The notes under the pieces were generated by a model. The model was not told where the DNA came from and searched no databases. It saw only the letters and a program-made list of their open reading frames with translations. This document shows, piece after piece, positions 25,781 through 35,545 of a stretch of DNA of 64,000 nt (the first letter of the stretch is position 1; each line of letters begins with the position of its first letter). Source of the stretch: Pseudovibrio ascidiaceicola (lineage in GTDB: Bacteria; Pseudomonadota; Alphaproteobacteria; Rhizobiales; Stappiaceae); contig NZ_FOSK01000006.1 in NCBI RefSeq assembly GCF_900114245.1, forward strand, positions 62,001 to 126,000, given 5' to 3'. The position numbers were made by a program, and so were the translations under genes.

Positions 25781-25888
25781 CTCTAGAACACGCTGCGCTC
25801 ATTTACATTCACGCATCGTAATCTAATATCTTTCGTTGAGCGAATTCTTGTCGTTTGATTGAAGCCAATCAAACGGAACGCGCTCTAG
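25781..25888. repeat. Dispersed palindromic repeat, copy 2
   Basis: Nearly identical to 19105-19212 over its whole length. The right hairpin has a perfect 10 bp stem CGTTTGATTG/CAATCAAACG closed by GAGCG/CGCTC. The left stem is weaker than in copy 1. Its CTAG end provides the TAG stop of fdxA on the minus strand. Confidence 0.85.
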
Positions 25889-26223
25889 TCACCAGTGCCT
25901 GGCTTATCAGAGAAATACTTTTCGAGTTTTTCTGCAACACCGTCAAATTCAGCAGCTTCTGGAAGCTGATCTTTCTTAACGGTTAGATTCGGCCACTTCT
26001 CTGCATACTCAGCATTAAGCTCAACCCATTTTTCCAAGCCTGGCTCAGTATCTGGGAGAATTGCATCTGCTGGACATTCCGGTTCACATACACCGCAATC
26101 GATACATTCGTCTGGATGAATGACGAGCATATTCTCGCCTTCGTAAAAGCAATCGACCGGGCAAACTTCAACACAGTCGGTGTATTTGCATTTGATGCAA
26201 TTGTCTGTGACGACGTATGTCAT
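25885..26223 (-). CDS. fdxA: Ferredoxin FdxA (7Fe type)
   Basis: The 112-residue ferredoxin carries [14 protein letters not shown] near residue 9 and [12 protein letters not shown] near residue 40, the pattern for one 3Fe-4S and one 4Fe-4S cluster. The C-terminal helix E-K-W-x-E-L-N is also typical. Start at ATG 26223, with AAGAGGA upstream; the frame remains open further but the extra residues are unlike any ferredoxin. The TAG stop comes from repeat copy 2. It acts as a low-potential electron carrier; its partner is not evident here. Confidence 0.95.
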   Translation of the reverse strand: MTYVVTDNCIKCKYTDCVEVCPVDCFYEGENMLVIHPDECIDCGVCEPECPADAILPDTEPGLEKWVELNAEYAEKWPNLTVKKDQLPEAAEFDGVAEKLEKYFSDKPGTGD

Positions 26224-26409
26224 CGCAATCCTCTTAGTCTCTGGCGCTGCAAATTTGTCTGAAGACAAATGGCACGGGCTCTCGTGGCCCTGACGATTTT
26301 CTCGTCCTTTAAACTTGTGCTCTTTGCTACCGGTTTTCAGTGGGTAGTGCAAGCGCTGTCATAGGCGAAGAGATTGCAATATTGGGGCAAAATTTGCCTA
26401 AAGTGGTCG

Positions 26410-26811
26410 CTAAAAAGGATCAATTTCGTTGAAGCCCCGAATCCGGGCGATTTGGCGTCGATCTCGTTTAGTTGGACGTCCTGCACCGGCCTCGCGCTTG
26501 GCAACCTGGACCTGTGTTTCCTTGGGCGGTGGAGGGGGAGACATGTCCTCATAAAGCAACTGTGCTTCAGGGGCAGGACCTCGCCGGGTGCCTAGTTTTA
26601 ACACTTTAAGGATCAAAAGACGTCGCGGCATTGTGATGGTCAGTACATCACCGGGCTTTACAGCTATTTTGGCTGCCGCAATCTTATCTTTGTTCAATCT
26701 AACATGCCCGGACACTGCCAGCTTTTGTGCCAGTGTCCGAGATTTTGTTATGCGGGCATACCAGAGCCATTTGTCGACGCGAAGAGACTCTTGTGCTTCT
26801 GGTGTTGCCAT
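26410..26811 (-). CDS. S4 RNA-binding domain protein (Hsp15-like)
   Basis: The 133-residue protein contains one S4 domain (L-R-V-D-K-W-L-W-Y-A-R-I-T-K-S-R, G-H-V-R-L-N-K, V-K-P-G-D-V-L-T-I) followed by a basic tail rich in Arg and Lys. Hsp15 of E. coli rescues stalled 50S-peptidyl-tRNA complexes, and this is the closest known relative. It lies 22 bases from the helicase gene upstream, which suggests a shared RNA-related role. Confidence 0.88.
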   Translation of the reverse strand: MATPEAQESLRVDKWLWYARITKSRTLAQKLAVSGHVRLNKDKIAAAKIAVKPGDVLTITMPRRLLILKVLKLGTRRGPAPEAQLLYEDMSPPPPPKETQVQVAKREAGAGRPTKRDRRQIARIRGFNEIDPF

Positions 26812-26833
26812 ATCAGTTAGCCCGAAGGGGCGA

Positions 26834-29779
26834 CTATTTGTCGCCCTTTTCCAAGTTCTGTTTTAAGGACATCAGCGCTGCAAACGGGGAATCCGGATCC
26901 AACGGCTTGTCTTTGCGTGGAGCAGGCTTACCTTGCTGGCCGCGGTTCTGGTCTTTGTTAAAGCCACGGCCTTTACCACCAGGCTTACCAGGATTGCGAC
27001 GCTGCTGAGCGTTGTTGCTGCGAGGACCGCCACGACGTTCGTTGCCACCGCGTGTATTGCGCTGACGTTCGTTGTTGTTGCGGCGTCCACCGAAACGACC
27101 CGGGCGCCAGATTTCAACAGTAACTGTTTCCATCTCTGGTTCGGCAGCTTCTTCTTCAGAAGCTTCAGCTGGTGCTGCTTCTTCTACTGGTTCAGCTGGG
27201 GTCTCTTCGGCTGCAGTTTCTTCTGCTACCGGTGCTACAGTTTCGCCTTCACTCTGCTCAACTTCTGCACTTTCTGGTGCTTCAACTGGAGCTTCAGGTT
27301 TCTTGGCGACAGGGCGCTGTTCTTCGCGTGTTTCCAAACGGTAACCGAGAGACTTCAGGATGTTTGTGAAGTCTTCGCCTGCACAACCGAGCAGGGAGGT
27401 CATGGAAACAGTGACAGTGAATGCGCCGCCTTCTGCCAAAGCACCTTCTGGTGGCTCAACGCCTTCTTCCAGAGGTTTCCAGGCGACCAGTGGACGGATA
27501 ATGTCTGCCAGGCGCTCCAGAATATCGACGCGTACAGCACGTGGACCACAAACGCGGAAGCCTACGACGCGATACAGTGCGCCTTCGATCTCCGGATCTA
27601 CAGGAACGGATGTACGGCCAGATGCGGACAGCTGAGGGAGTTCAGTTAGGCCCTTGATCTCGCCTTTGCCTTCTTTCAGCGCCCAGAGCTGCGCGAGCAA
27701 CTGGCTTGGTGCTGGTTTCAAAAGAGCAGGGACATAGATGTGATAGGCGCCAAAGCGAACACCAAGCTTGCGGAGTGAACCGCGCATCTGCTGGTCAAGC
27801 TGACGAATGTCATCAGAAATTTCCTGACGCTCAAGGATGCCAAGGCTCTCGGTCAGGCGGTATGCCACGCCACGAGCGATGCCTTCAATCTCTTCGCCCT
27901 GTTCCAGGTCGAAAAGTGGCTTCAGGAGTGTTTCGATGTGTGTCTTGATCCATAGATCAAGGCGCTCCTGCACCATATCGCGTGCAGGTCCCGTCAACTG
28001 CTCATCAGCAAGAATGATCAGGGATGGGCGCAGGGTCTGTTCACCAGCTATCAGGCGGGCGATAGATTCACCCTGCCATCTTAATGTGCCGTCTGCGGAG
28101 AGGATGAACTCTTCGTTGGGCGCGCGGGATAACCGTTCTGCACGGTTTTCAATCTCGCTAGCTAGTGCTTTTTGGGCCGCAGCACGGACAGCTTTTTCTT
28201 CCTGTCCTTCTGCCGTTGCATCCGGAGCAAAGCGGAAGCCGTGAAGCTGGCCAATGTGCTGTCCTTCTACAAGGACATCTCCGGTTGCGGTGATCTCCGC
28301 TTCGAGCATTTTGTTCTCTCTCAGACGTCGCATCAATACGCTGGTTCGCCGATCCACAAACCGCTGTGTAAGCCGTTCGTGAAGGGCATCTGATAATCGA
28401 TCTTCTATGCCGCGCGTCACTTCCTGCCAATGAGCAGGGTCGTTCAGCCAGTCGGCACGGTTTGCCACAAAGGTCCACGTACGGATATGTGCTATCCGGT
28501 TCGCCAGTGTGTCGATATCCCCATCGGTTTTGTCTGCCAGTTTTATCTGACTGTTAAACCAATCATCCGGAATGGCTCCATCCCGGATCAGATGGGAATA
28601 AATCCCTGTTACGAGATCTGCATGGTTTGCCGGAGCTATCTTGCGATAGTCTGGAACCTGACAGGTATCCCACAGTAATGAAACTCTTTCTTGCGTCGTC
28701 GCGAGGGAAAGAATGTCCCTGTCACGATTAGCAAGTTCGAGAACACCGATATCCTCCGCCGGAGGGGCTTTGGTCAAGCCCTCTTCTCGCGGAGAATGCT
28801 CCAAACTGCGCAAAAGTGCGCGAATCGAGGAAAAATCGAGATTTGGGTTGCGCCATTGCAGCACTTTGAGGGGCTCAAACTCGTGAGATTCGAGCTGATA
28901 GACAAGTTCATCGTCAAAACCGGGTACCCGGCCCGTTACACCAAAAGTACCATCTCGCAAGTGTCGGCCTGCTCGTCCGGCGATCTGGCCAGTCTCTGAC
29001 GGAGTCAATTGACGGTACTGATAGCCATCAAACTTGCGGTGTCCAGCAAACGCGATGTGGTCCACATCCAGATTGAGACCCATGCCTACAGCGTCGGTGG
29101 CAATGAGCCAGTCAACGTCGCCGTTTTGGAACAGGTCAACTTGTGCGTTGCGCGTTCGTGGAGAAAGGGAGCCGAGGACAACTGCTGCACCGCCGCGTTG
29201 ACGGCGAACCAGTTCTGCGATGGCGTACACTTCATCAGAAGAGAATGCGACGATTGCAGAGCGACGCGGGAGGCGGGTGATCTTCTTGGATCCTGCGTAT
29301 GTCAAAATGGACATGCGCGGACGAGTGATCACATTCAAGCCCGGCATCAGCTTTTCGAGCAGGGGGCGGATTGTCGAAGAGCCAAGCAGCAGAGTTTCTT
29401 CTCTGCCGCGCAAATTCAGGATGCGGTCTGTGAAGACATGACCACGTTCCAGATCACCAGCCAGCTGCACTTCATCTATGGCGACGAAATCCACGTCGAG
29501 ATCTTTTGGCATTGCCTCGACTGTAGAGACCCAGAAGCGTGGGTTCTTCGGGATGATCTTTTCTTCGCCTGTAATCAGCGCGACAAGATCGGGTCCCTTC
29601 TTCTCTACAAGGCGACCGTAGACTTCTCTGGCCAACAGACGGAGTGGTAATCCGATGAGGCCAGACGAGTACGCGCTCATCCGCTCGATAGCCAGATGGG
29701 TCTTACCAGTGTTCGTTGGCCCCAAAATCGCAGTGACAGACCGTGATCTTGTTGTTCGGTGCATCGTGTTCTTGTTCAT
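26834..29779 (-). CDS. Suv3-like DExH RNA helicase with RG/N-rich tail
   Basis: The 981-residue protein has a superfamily 2 helicase core: Walker A G-P-T-N-T-G-K-T at residue 20, D-E-V-Q near 100, and the Suv3-type T-D-A-V-G-M-G-L-N-L and G-Q-I-A-G-R-A-G-R-H motifs near 230-270. The middle 500 residues are unassigned. The end is low complexity: an Ala/Glu-rich stretch (about 830-890), then an Arg/Gly/Asn-rich, probably RNA-binding tail. Mitochondrial Suv3 works in the RNA degradosome; alphaproteobacterial homologues are the nearest bacterial relatives. Cotranscribed with the S4 protein. Confidence 0.85.
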   Translation of the reverse strand: MNKNTMHRTTRSRSVTAILGPTNTGKTHLAIERMSAYSSGLIGLPLRLLAREVYGRLVEKKGPDLVALITGEEKIIPKNPRFWVSTVEAMPKDLDVDFVAIDEVQLAGDLERGHVFTDRILNLRGREETLLLGSSTIRPLLEKLMPGLNVITRPRMSILTYAGSKKITRLPRRSAIVAFSSDEVYAIAELVRRQRGGAAVVLGSLSPRTRNAQVDLFQNGDVDWLIATDAVGMGLNLDVDHIAFAGHRKFDGYQYRQLTPSETGQIAGRAGRHLRDGTFGVTGRVPGFDDELVYQLESHEFEPLKVLQWRNPNLDFSSIRALLRSLEHSPREEGLTKAPPAEDIGVLELANRDRDILSLATTQERVSLLWDTCQVPDYRKIAPANHADLVTGIYSHLIRDGAIPDDWFNSQIKLADKTDGDIDTLANRIAHIRTWTFVANRADWLNDPAHWQEVTRGIEDRLSDALHERLTQRFVDRRTSVLMRRLRENKMLEAEITATGDVLVEGQHIGQLHGFRFAPDATAEGQEEKAVRAAAQKALASEIENRAERLSRAPNEEFILSADGTLRWQGESIARLIAGEQTLRPSLIILADEQLTGPARDMVQERLDLWIKTHIETLLKPLFDLEQGEEIEGIARGVAYRLTESLGILERQEISDDIRQLDQQMRGSLRKLGVRFGAYHIYVPALLKPAPSQLLAQLWALKEGKGEIKGLTELPQLSASGRTSVPVDPEIEGALYRVVGFRVCGPRAVRVDILERLADIIRPLVAWKPLEEGVEPPEGALAEGGAFTVTVSMTSLLGCAGEDFTNILKSLGYRLETREEQRPVAKKPEAPVEAPESAEVEQSEGETVAPVAEETAAEETPAEPVEEAAPAEASEEEAAEPEMETVTVEIWRPGRFGGRRNNNERQRNTRGGNERRGGPRSNNAQQRRNPGKPGGKGRGFNKDQNRGQQGKPAPRKDKPLDPDSPFAALMSLKQNLEKGDK

Positions 29780-30738
29780 CTAGAAGTGCAATTCCGTAGT
29801 CTGTGGCCAAACGTATCTCGGTACCCAATTCTTTGGCTGGGATACTGAAAATGCCCGTGCGGTGCCTCACCCAATGAAGTGGCATTTATATGGCAGAGAA
29901 AATCGCTGTAAAGCTCTGGAATGAATAAAGACGAAAAATGCTGACGATGAGCGCTGGAATGAAGTTTCAGTTTCATACCGGCATAAAAGGGTTTTTTGCG
30001 TATACGTTATCGTCCGCGTGTTGCTTTCGCTGAATAAGATGCATGACTATAACGTGCAGCATATGCCGTTTTGGGTAGGTTACATCGTGTTAAATGGTTA
30101 CAAGAAGCCTGAGGTTGTGCGAGTTATGTGTAACACATTCGCCGTTGTTACTAGCCGATTTCATTAGTAAATGTCTTGTATTAGCATAAATTTTGCCAGT
30201 TCTAATTGCCCCCAGACATGCTGCGGATAAGTGTTAGATAAGGCTTGTTGCCACTTCTGTTTTAACCAGTGAGTTTCATCGGGGAGGAGTTATCCCCGCT
30301 TTCCCCTCAGCTGTATCGTTAAGTTTTTTGCATCTATGCAGAATGAAAAGAAACACGGAATCTAACTGCGATACCTAGCTAATTGCTGGAATATTTTTCC
30401 TATATTACATACGCATCCGTATTGGTGAGTGCACAATCTAAGGTTAACGTTTTATTAACCTGCTCCTAACAATAGCTTTTTTCAAAGAAATACTAATTCG
30501 ATCTTTAAGTTTAAAGTTTTTCCGTCAGAGCTTTTCGAAAAAGACATAGTGCAATTTAACAATGTCAATATATATGGACGTAATTCTATTGGTATAGAAG
30601 TTAAATTGAATAGATTTCTTTCCCAATATGAAAACAATGAGCCTCGAATAGAAGATGGGTGATAGATACACCTTCTATATTGAGTGGATATTGCGTAGAG
30701 TAAGGTTGTTGGAGGCATAATATGTAGGGGTGTATAAA
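29780..30738. other. Long AT-rich intergenic region upstream of the LuxR-type gene
   Basis: This 0.96 kb gap has no gene with a start and SD site. It contains the helicase promoter (minus strand), a small CGGGG/CCCCG hairpin at 30280-30298, and an open frame without ATG at 30459-30662 that reads like a protein remnant. At 30711-30727 a GGAGG site is followed by an ATG-TAG start-stop pair just before the LuxR start. Confidence 0.5.
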
Positions 30739-31458
30739 ATGAATCCGTTGACTGCTGCACTAGAATTTGTTGAATCTATTAATAATGAAGAAACATCCGA
30801 AGGTGTTTCTAAGCGCATTGCTGAACTTGGCCAGTCTTTTGGCTTTACAAGCTTCTGTCTCGCTGCGATCCCCGAAGCTGGCGCATCCTTTGATGGGTCA
30901 ATTATGTTGAGTGGTTGGCGCCCTGAGTGGCAACAACGTTATCTCGACCGTGATTACGTACAAAACGATCCGATTGTTGCGAAGGCGCGCACTGCAAGTC
31001 GTCCATTCTTATGGTCAAGCGTTGCTCGTGATCGCAATATTACTGCTGCTGCACAGCAAGTTCTGTCCGAAGCGCGTGACTATGGAATGTATGACGGCGT
31101 CTGCGTGCCAGTACATGGCCTTCAAGGCTATCAAGGCATGTTGATTTTTGGTGGGCCGGAAGTCCGTCTGAATGAACGCGAAATCAGTGTTCTTCATCTG
31201 GTTGGCATTTATGCGAGCAATAAGATCCGCGAGTTGGTTGGGGCTAACACCAATCGTCCTCGTCACCGTCTTACTCCTCGTGAACTTGAATGCCTGAAAT
31301 GGTCTGCTGCTGGTAAGACAAGTTGGGAGATTAGTCAGATTCTGAACATCTCTCAGCATACGGCAGATTGGTACCTGGCTTCCGCTGCCAGAAAACTACA
31401 TGCTGCAAATAGAACACATGCGGTGGCCGAGGGTTTCCGGCTAGGCCTAATTCGTTAA
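30739..31458 (+). CDS. LuxR-family regulator with autoinducer-binding domain (solo)
   Basis: The 239-residue protein has an N-terminal autoinducer-binding domain with the conserved residues in order: W and Y of W-Q-Q-R-Y near residue 60, D-P in Q-N-D-P, W in P-F-L-W near 95, and G in D-G-V-C-V-P-V-H-G. The C-terminus is a LuxR helix-turn-helix (L-T-P-R-E-L-E-C-L-K-W-S-A-A-G-K-T-S, then I-S-Q-H-T). No luxI-type synthase is in the window, so it is a solo that may sense own or foreign acyl-homoserine lactones or other signals. ATG 30739 has AGGGG eight bases ahead; GTG 30730 is an alternative. Confidence 0.88.
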   Translation: MNPLTAALEFVESINNEETSEGVSKRIAELGQSFGFTSFCLAAIPEAGASFDGSIMLSGWRPEWQQRYLDRDYVQNDPIVAKARTASRPFLWSSVARDRNITAAAQQVLSEARDYGMYDGVCVPVHGLQGYQGMLIFGGPEVRLNEREISVLHLVGIYASNKIRELVGANTNRPRHRLTPRELECLKWSAAGKTSWEISQILNISQHTADWYLASAARKLHAANRTHAVAEGFRLGLIR

Positions 31459-31798
31459 GCCAAAATGACACCGACCTATGCTCTCGGCAGGGTTCGCATC
31501 GCGAATCCTGCTGTTTGCACATGAGCGATCGGATAAAAGTTGCACCTTTAGTCGTAAAAGTAGAAAATTTTCTCTGAGATATATTAGAGAAGTCAAAATT
31601 TACGGTGTTTGTGTATATATTTTTACGTGTTTAGTTTTTCTCAATTGTACGATAAATTCCTTAGAATTTCCCCGTTTTCTTAATGTTTTGTGACCCGCTA
31701 AATATAGTAATGGCTCAAGTGACTATAAATTAATCTTTCCATGGAGGGATTTGCTCGACTATAAAGCCCCAAAATACATAGAGACTGGGGGACCTACT
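31459..31798. other. Intergenic region between the LuxR-type gene and pyruvate carboxylase
   Basis: No gene. A terminator-like hairpin, GCAGGGTTCGC/GCGAATCCTGC, lies at 31487-31511 with a weak T-tail and probably ends the LuxR transcript. The AT-rich remainder should hold the promoter of the carboxylase gene. Confidence 0.5.
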
Positions 31799-34700
31799 TT
31801 GGCTATTCAACGAATATTGGTTGCTAACCGCTCAGAGATTGCAATTCGAGTTTTTCGAGCTGCGAACGAACTTGGTCTCCAGACAGTTGCTGTCTTTGCC
31901 GAAGAAGACAAGCTAGCTCTGCATCGCTTTAAGGCTGATGAAGCATATCAGGTTGGTAAAGGCCTGGGCCCAATTGAGGCCTACTTGTCTATCGACGAGA
32001 TTATCCGCGTAGCGAAAGAGCAACGCGTTGATGCAATCCACCCAGGTTATGGCTTCCTTTCCGAGAGTCCAGAGTTTGCTGAAGCATGCGCTGAAAACGG
32101 AATTATTTTTATCGGCCCATCGCCGGACACTATGCGCCGCTTGGGTAACAAAGTAGCAGCACGTGAACTGGCGATTAAAGCTGGTGTTCCCGTTATGCCT
32201 GCGACTGATCCACTTCCTGAAGACATGGAAGAAGTGAAGCGTCTTGCTTTGGAGATCGGCTATCCGGTGATGCTCAAGGCATCATGGGGCGGTGGTGGCC
32301 GCGGCATGCGCGTTATTCGAGATGAAGAGACGCTTCTTCGCGAAGTTGTTGAAGCGAAACGTGAAGCGAGAGCTGCGTTTGGCAAGGATGAGGTTTACCT
32401 CGAGAAGCTTGTTGAGCGCGCCCGTCACGTTGAAGTTCAGATCCTTGGTGATCAGCATGGCAATCTCGTACATCTGTTTGAACGCGATTGTTCTATTCAG
32501 CGCCGTCACCAGAAAGTGGTTGAGCGTGCACCTGCGCCTTACCTTGATAAAGAAAAGCGCCGTGAGCTTTGTGAGAATGGACTGAAGATTGGCCGCGAAG
32601 TGGATTACTGCGGTGCGGGCACCGTTGAGTTCCTCATGGATGCAGATACCGGCAAGGTTTACTTCATTGAAGTAAACCCACGCATTCAGGTAGAGCATAC
32701 TGTTACTGAAGAAGTCACTGGCATTGATGTTGTTCGGGCACAGATCCGCATTGCGGAAGGTGGTCGCATTGGTGATAAAACGGTTACCGGTGTTCCGGAG
32801 CAGAATGCGATTGAGCTGAATGGTCACGCGCTTCAGTGTCGTATTACGACTGAAGATCCTGAGCACAACTTCATTCCGGATTATGGCCGCCTGAGTGCTT
32901 ATCGTGGTGCGACAGGGTTTGGTATTCGTCTTGATGGTGGCACGGCTTATGCCGGTGCGGTAATCACACGCTTCTACGATCCACTGCTTGAGAAAGTGAC
33001 CGCCTGGGCGCCAACGCCTGAGGAAGTATGCGCTCGAATGGATCGTGCACTGCGCGAATTCCGTATTCGCGGCGTTGCGACCAACCTTATTTTCCTTGAG
33101 CGGATCATTGGACATGCGTCCTTCCAGGACAATTCTTATACAACGCGCTTTATTGATGACACGCCTGAGCTGTTTGAGAACATTAAAACAGCAGACCGCG
33201 CGACGAAACTGCTGAACTACATTGCTGATGTCACTGTAAACGGCCACCCTGAAACAAAGGGACGTCCGAAACCACCAGCTGATGCACCGGCACCTGTGGC
33301 GCCGAAGTTCAAGCTGCCAGTAATGGATGGGACGCGTCAGAAGCTGGAGCAGCTTGGACCTAAAGAGTTTGCCAAGTGGGTAAAAGCTCAGCCGCAAGTG
33401 CTTGTTACCGACACAACGATGCGTGATGCGCACCAATCTTTGCTTGCTACACGCATGCGTACCTACGATTTGGCACAGGTTGCTGATAGCTATGCGCAGG
33501 GTTTGCCTGAGCTGTTCTCTCTGGAATGTTGGGGTGGTGCGACCTTTGATGTGTCCATGCGCTTCCTGACTGAAGATCCGTGGGAGCGTCTGTGTCTTGT
33601 CCGTGAGAAAGCACCTAACCTGCTGATGCAGATGTTGCTTCGCGGATCCAACGGTGTGGGTTACGCAAACTATCCAGATAACGTTGTTCAGCATTTCGTG
33701 CGTCAGGCAGCAGAGTCTGGTGTTGATGTTTTCCGTGTGTTTGATTGCCTCAACTGGGTTGAGAACATGCGTGTGTCTCTGGATGCGGTTCAGGAACAAG
33801 GCAAGCTGTGTGAAGCAGCGCTTTGCTATACTGGCGACATTTTGAACAGTGCACGTCCGAAGTATGATCTGAAGTACTACGTCAATCTGGCGAAAGAGCT
33901 TGAAACTGCAGGTGCGCATATTCTTGGTATTAAGGATATGGGCGGTGTGTTGAAGCCGCAGGCTGCGAAGGTTCTCATCAAGGCGCTGAAAGATGAGATC
34001 GATATTCCGATTCACTTCCACACCCACGACACCTCCGGCATTGCAGCCTCTACAGTTTTGGCAGCTGTTGAGAGCGGTGCCGACATTGTTGATCTGGCGA
34101 TGGATTCCCTATCAGGTCTGACATCTCAGCCATGTATGGGCTCTGTTGTTGAAGCTTTGAAGGGAACTTCTCGCGACAGTGGTTTGGACACCGACCGTAT
34201 CCAGCAGATTTCCTTCTATTGGGAAGCTGTTCGTACTCAGTATCGTGCATTTGAGAGTGATCTGCGCTTTGGGGCTTCTGAGGTTTATCTGCACGAGATG
34301 CCAGGTGGCCAGTTCACCAACCTGAAAGAACAGGCGCGTTCGCTTGGCCTTGAAATGCGTTGGCACGAAGTGGCGAAGGCTTATGCGGACGTGAACATGA
34401 TGTTTGGTGACATCGTGAAAGTGACGCCAAGTTCCAAGGTTGTTGGTGACATGGCGGTGATGATGGTGTCTCAGGGCATCACACCGGAAGATGTTATTGA
34501 TCCGAACAAGGAAGTTTCCTTCCCAGAATCCGTCGTCAACATGATGCATGGTGATCTTGGTATTCCTCCGGGTGGCTGGCCTGTTGAACTGCAGAAGAAA
34601 GTTCTGAAGGGACAAGAGCCAATCACGGTTCGTCCGGGGTCTTTGCTTGAAGCTGAGGACATGGATGCGAAGCGTAATGAGCTGACAGGCATTCTTGGCC

Positions 34701-35245
34701 GCAAAGGCTCAGAGCAAGAACTGTCCTCTATGCTCATGTACCCGAAGGTTTATACTGAATTTGCCAAAGCTCAGGACAAGTATGGTCCGACCAGTGTGCT
34801 TCCAACGCCGACCTATTTCTACGGTTTGAAGGTCGGCGATGAGATCATGGCTGAGCTAGAGCCAGGTAAGACAATGGTTATCTCTTGTCTTGCGATTGGT
34901 GAAACTGATGAGCACGGTGAAAAGCGTGTGTTCTTTGAGCTGAACGGTCAGCCGCGGAACATCCGTATTATCGACCGTACACACAGTGCGGCAAACACGC
35001 CTGCACGCCGTAAAGTTGATGATGATAATGAGCTTCAGGTGGGTGCGCCGGTACCAGGTGTTATCTCCACGCTAGCTGTAAAGGCTGGTCAGGCTGTGAA
35101 AGCTGGCGATCTGCTTGTCTCTATTGAAGCAATGAAGATGGAAACATCTGTTCATGCCGAGCGTGATGGCGAGATCAGCGAAGTCTGTGTGGCTCCGGGT
35201 GATCAGCTTGATGCGAAAGATCTGATTGTTACCTTTAAGGGATAA
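31799..35245 (+). CDS. pyc: Pyruvate carboxylase
   Basis: The single-chain enzyme of about 1148 residues converts pyruvate, bicarbonate and ATP to oxaloacetate to refill the TCA cycle. Domains in order: biotin carboxylase with ATP-grasp loop (W-G-G-G-G-R-G-M near 160), a carboxyltransferase with D-T-T-M-R-D-A-H-Q-S near 540, an allosteric linker, and a C-terminal biotin carrier with the biotinyl lysine in E-A-M-K-M-E-T (about residue 1113). I chose TTG 31799, with GGGGGA six bases ahead; a TTG 16 codons upstream is possible but its SD is too close. Length matches rhizobial Pyc. Confidence 0.95.
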   Translation: MAIQRILVANRSEIAIRVFRAANELGLQTVAVFAEEDKLALHRFKADEAYQVGKGLGPIEAYLSIDEIIRVAKEQRVDAIHPGYGFLSESPEFAEACAENGIIFIGPSPDTMRRLGNKVAARELAIKAGVPVMPATDPLPEDMEEVKRLALEIGYPVMLKASWGGGGRGMRVIRDEETLLREVVEAKREARAAFGKDEVYLEKLVERARHVEVQILGDQHGNLVHLFERDCSIQRRHQKVVERAPAPYLDKEKRRELCENGLKIGREVDYCGAGTVEFLMDADTGKVYFIEVNPRIQVEHTVTEEVTGIDVVRAQIRIAEGGRIGDKTVTGVPEQNAIELNGHALQCRITTEDPEHNFIPDYGRLSAYRGATGFGIRLDGGTAYAGAVITRFYDPLLEKVTAWAPTPEEVCARMDRALREFRIRGVATNLIFLERIIGHASFQDNSYTTRFIDDTPELFENIKTADRATKLLNYIADVTVNGHPETKGRPKPPADAPAPVAPKFKLPVMDGTRQKLEQLGPKEFAKWVKAQPQVLVTDTTMRDAHQSLLATRMRTYDLAQVADSYAQGLPELFSLECWGGATFDVSMRFLTEDPWERLCLVREKAPNLLMQMLLRGSNGVGYANYPDNVVQHFVRQAAESGVDVFRVFDCLNWVENMRVSLDAVQEQGKLCEAALCYTGDILNSARPKYDLKYYVNLAKELETAGAHILGIKDMGGVLKPQAAKVLIKALKDEIDIPIHFHTHDTSGIAASTVLAAVESGADIVDLAMDSLSGLTSQPCMGSVVEALKGTSRDSGLDTDRIQQISFYWEAVRTQYRAFESDLRFGASEVYLHEMPGGQFTNLKEQARSLGLEMRWHEVAKAYADVNMMFGDIVKVTPSSKVVGDMAVMMVSQGITPEDVIDPNKEVSFPESVVNMMHGDLGIPPGGWPVELQKKVLKGQEPITVRPGSLLEAEDMDAKRNELTGILGRKGSEQELSSMLMYPKVYTEFAKAQDKYGPTSVLPTPTYFYGLKVGDEIMAELEPGKTMVISCLAIGETDEHGEKRVFFELNGQPRNIRIIDRTHSAANTPARRKVDDDNELQVGAPVPGVISTLAVKAGQAVKAGDLLVSIEAMKMETSVHAERDGEISEVCVAPGDQLDAKDLIVTFKG

Positions 35246-35273
35246 GCCCTGAAGGTATTTGCTAGTCTGGATT

Positions 35274-35322
35274 AACCAGCAATGCGTTTGGTGCATGAGC
35301 ACTATGCATTGCTGGTTTTTTT
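35274..35322 (+). terminator. Terminator of pyc
   Basis: AACCAGCAATGC (35274-35285) pairs perfectly over 12 bp with GCATTGCTGGTT (35306-35317), followed by a T-run. Confidence 0.9.
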
Positions 35323-35397
35323 GTTTTTGAGCGTAAAATATATATAAGTATCAATGTTTTATGTGTTCGTTTGGGTGGCGCATGACGTTAGGTATTG

Positions 35398-35410
35398 CTA
35401 CGTTCCGTAG
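35398..35410. promoter_or_regulatory. Inverted repeat upstream of the acetate transporter gene
   Basis: CTACG-TTC-CGTAG stands about 135 bases before the transporter start, in an otherwise gene-free 223 bases. It could be a regulator site; I cannot name the regulator. Confidence 0.25.
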
Positions 35411-35545
35411 TAGTGCGGTTGTTCCTGTCCAAGCCCTTCTGTATTCAGCGCTCCAATTAATTCAACAGTGTGTTTCCCAATTTCTGATCTTTAGGAACTG
35501 CCTTCCTACCGGGCCAGAGTTGGGTTTTTTATTGAGGGTGCAACC

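Noticed and set aside
30482-30760. Minus-strand frame of 92 codons upstream of the LuxR-type gene
   Set aside because: It overlaps the LuxR start region and has no recognisable domain or SD site.
32282-34027. Long open frame of about 580 codons antisense to pyruvate carboxylase
   Set aside because: It mirrors the strong codon bias of the carboxylase gene, has an improbable composition (many Asn, Thr, Arg, Cys) and matches no family pattern.
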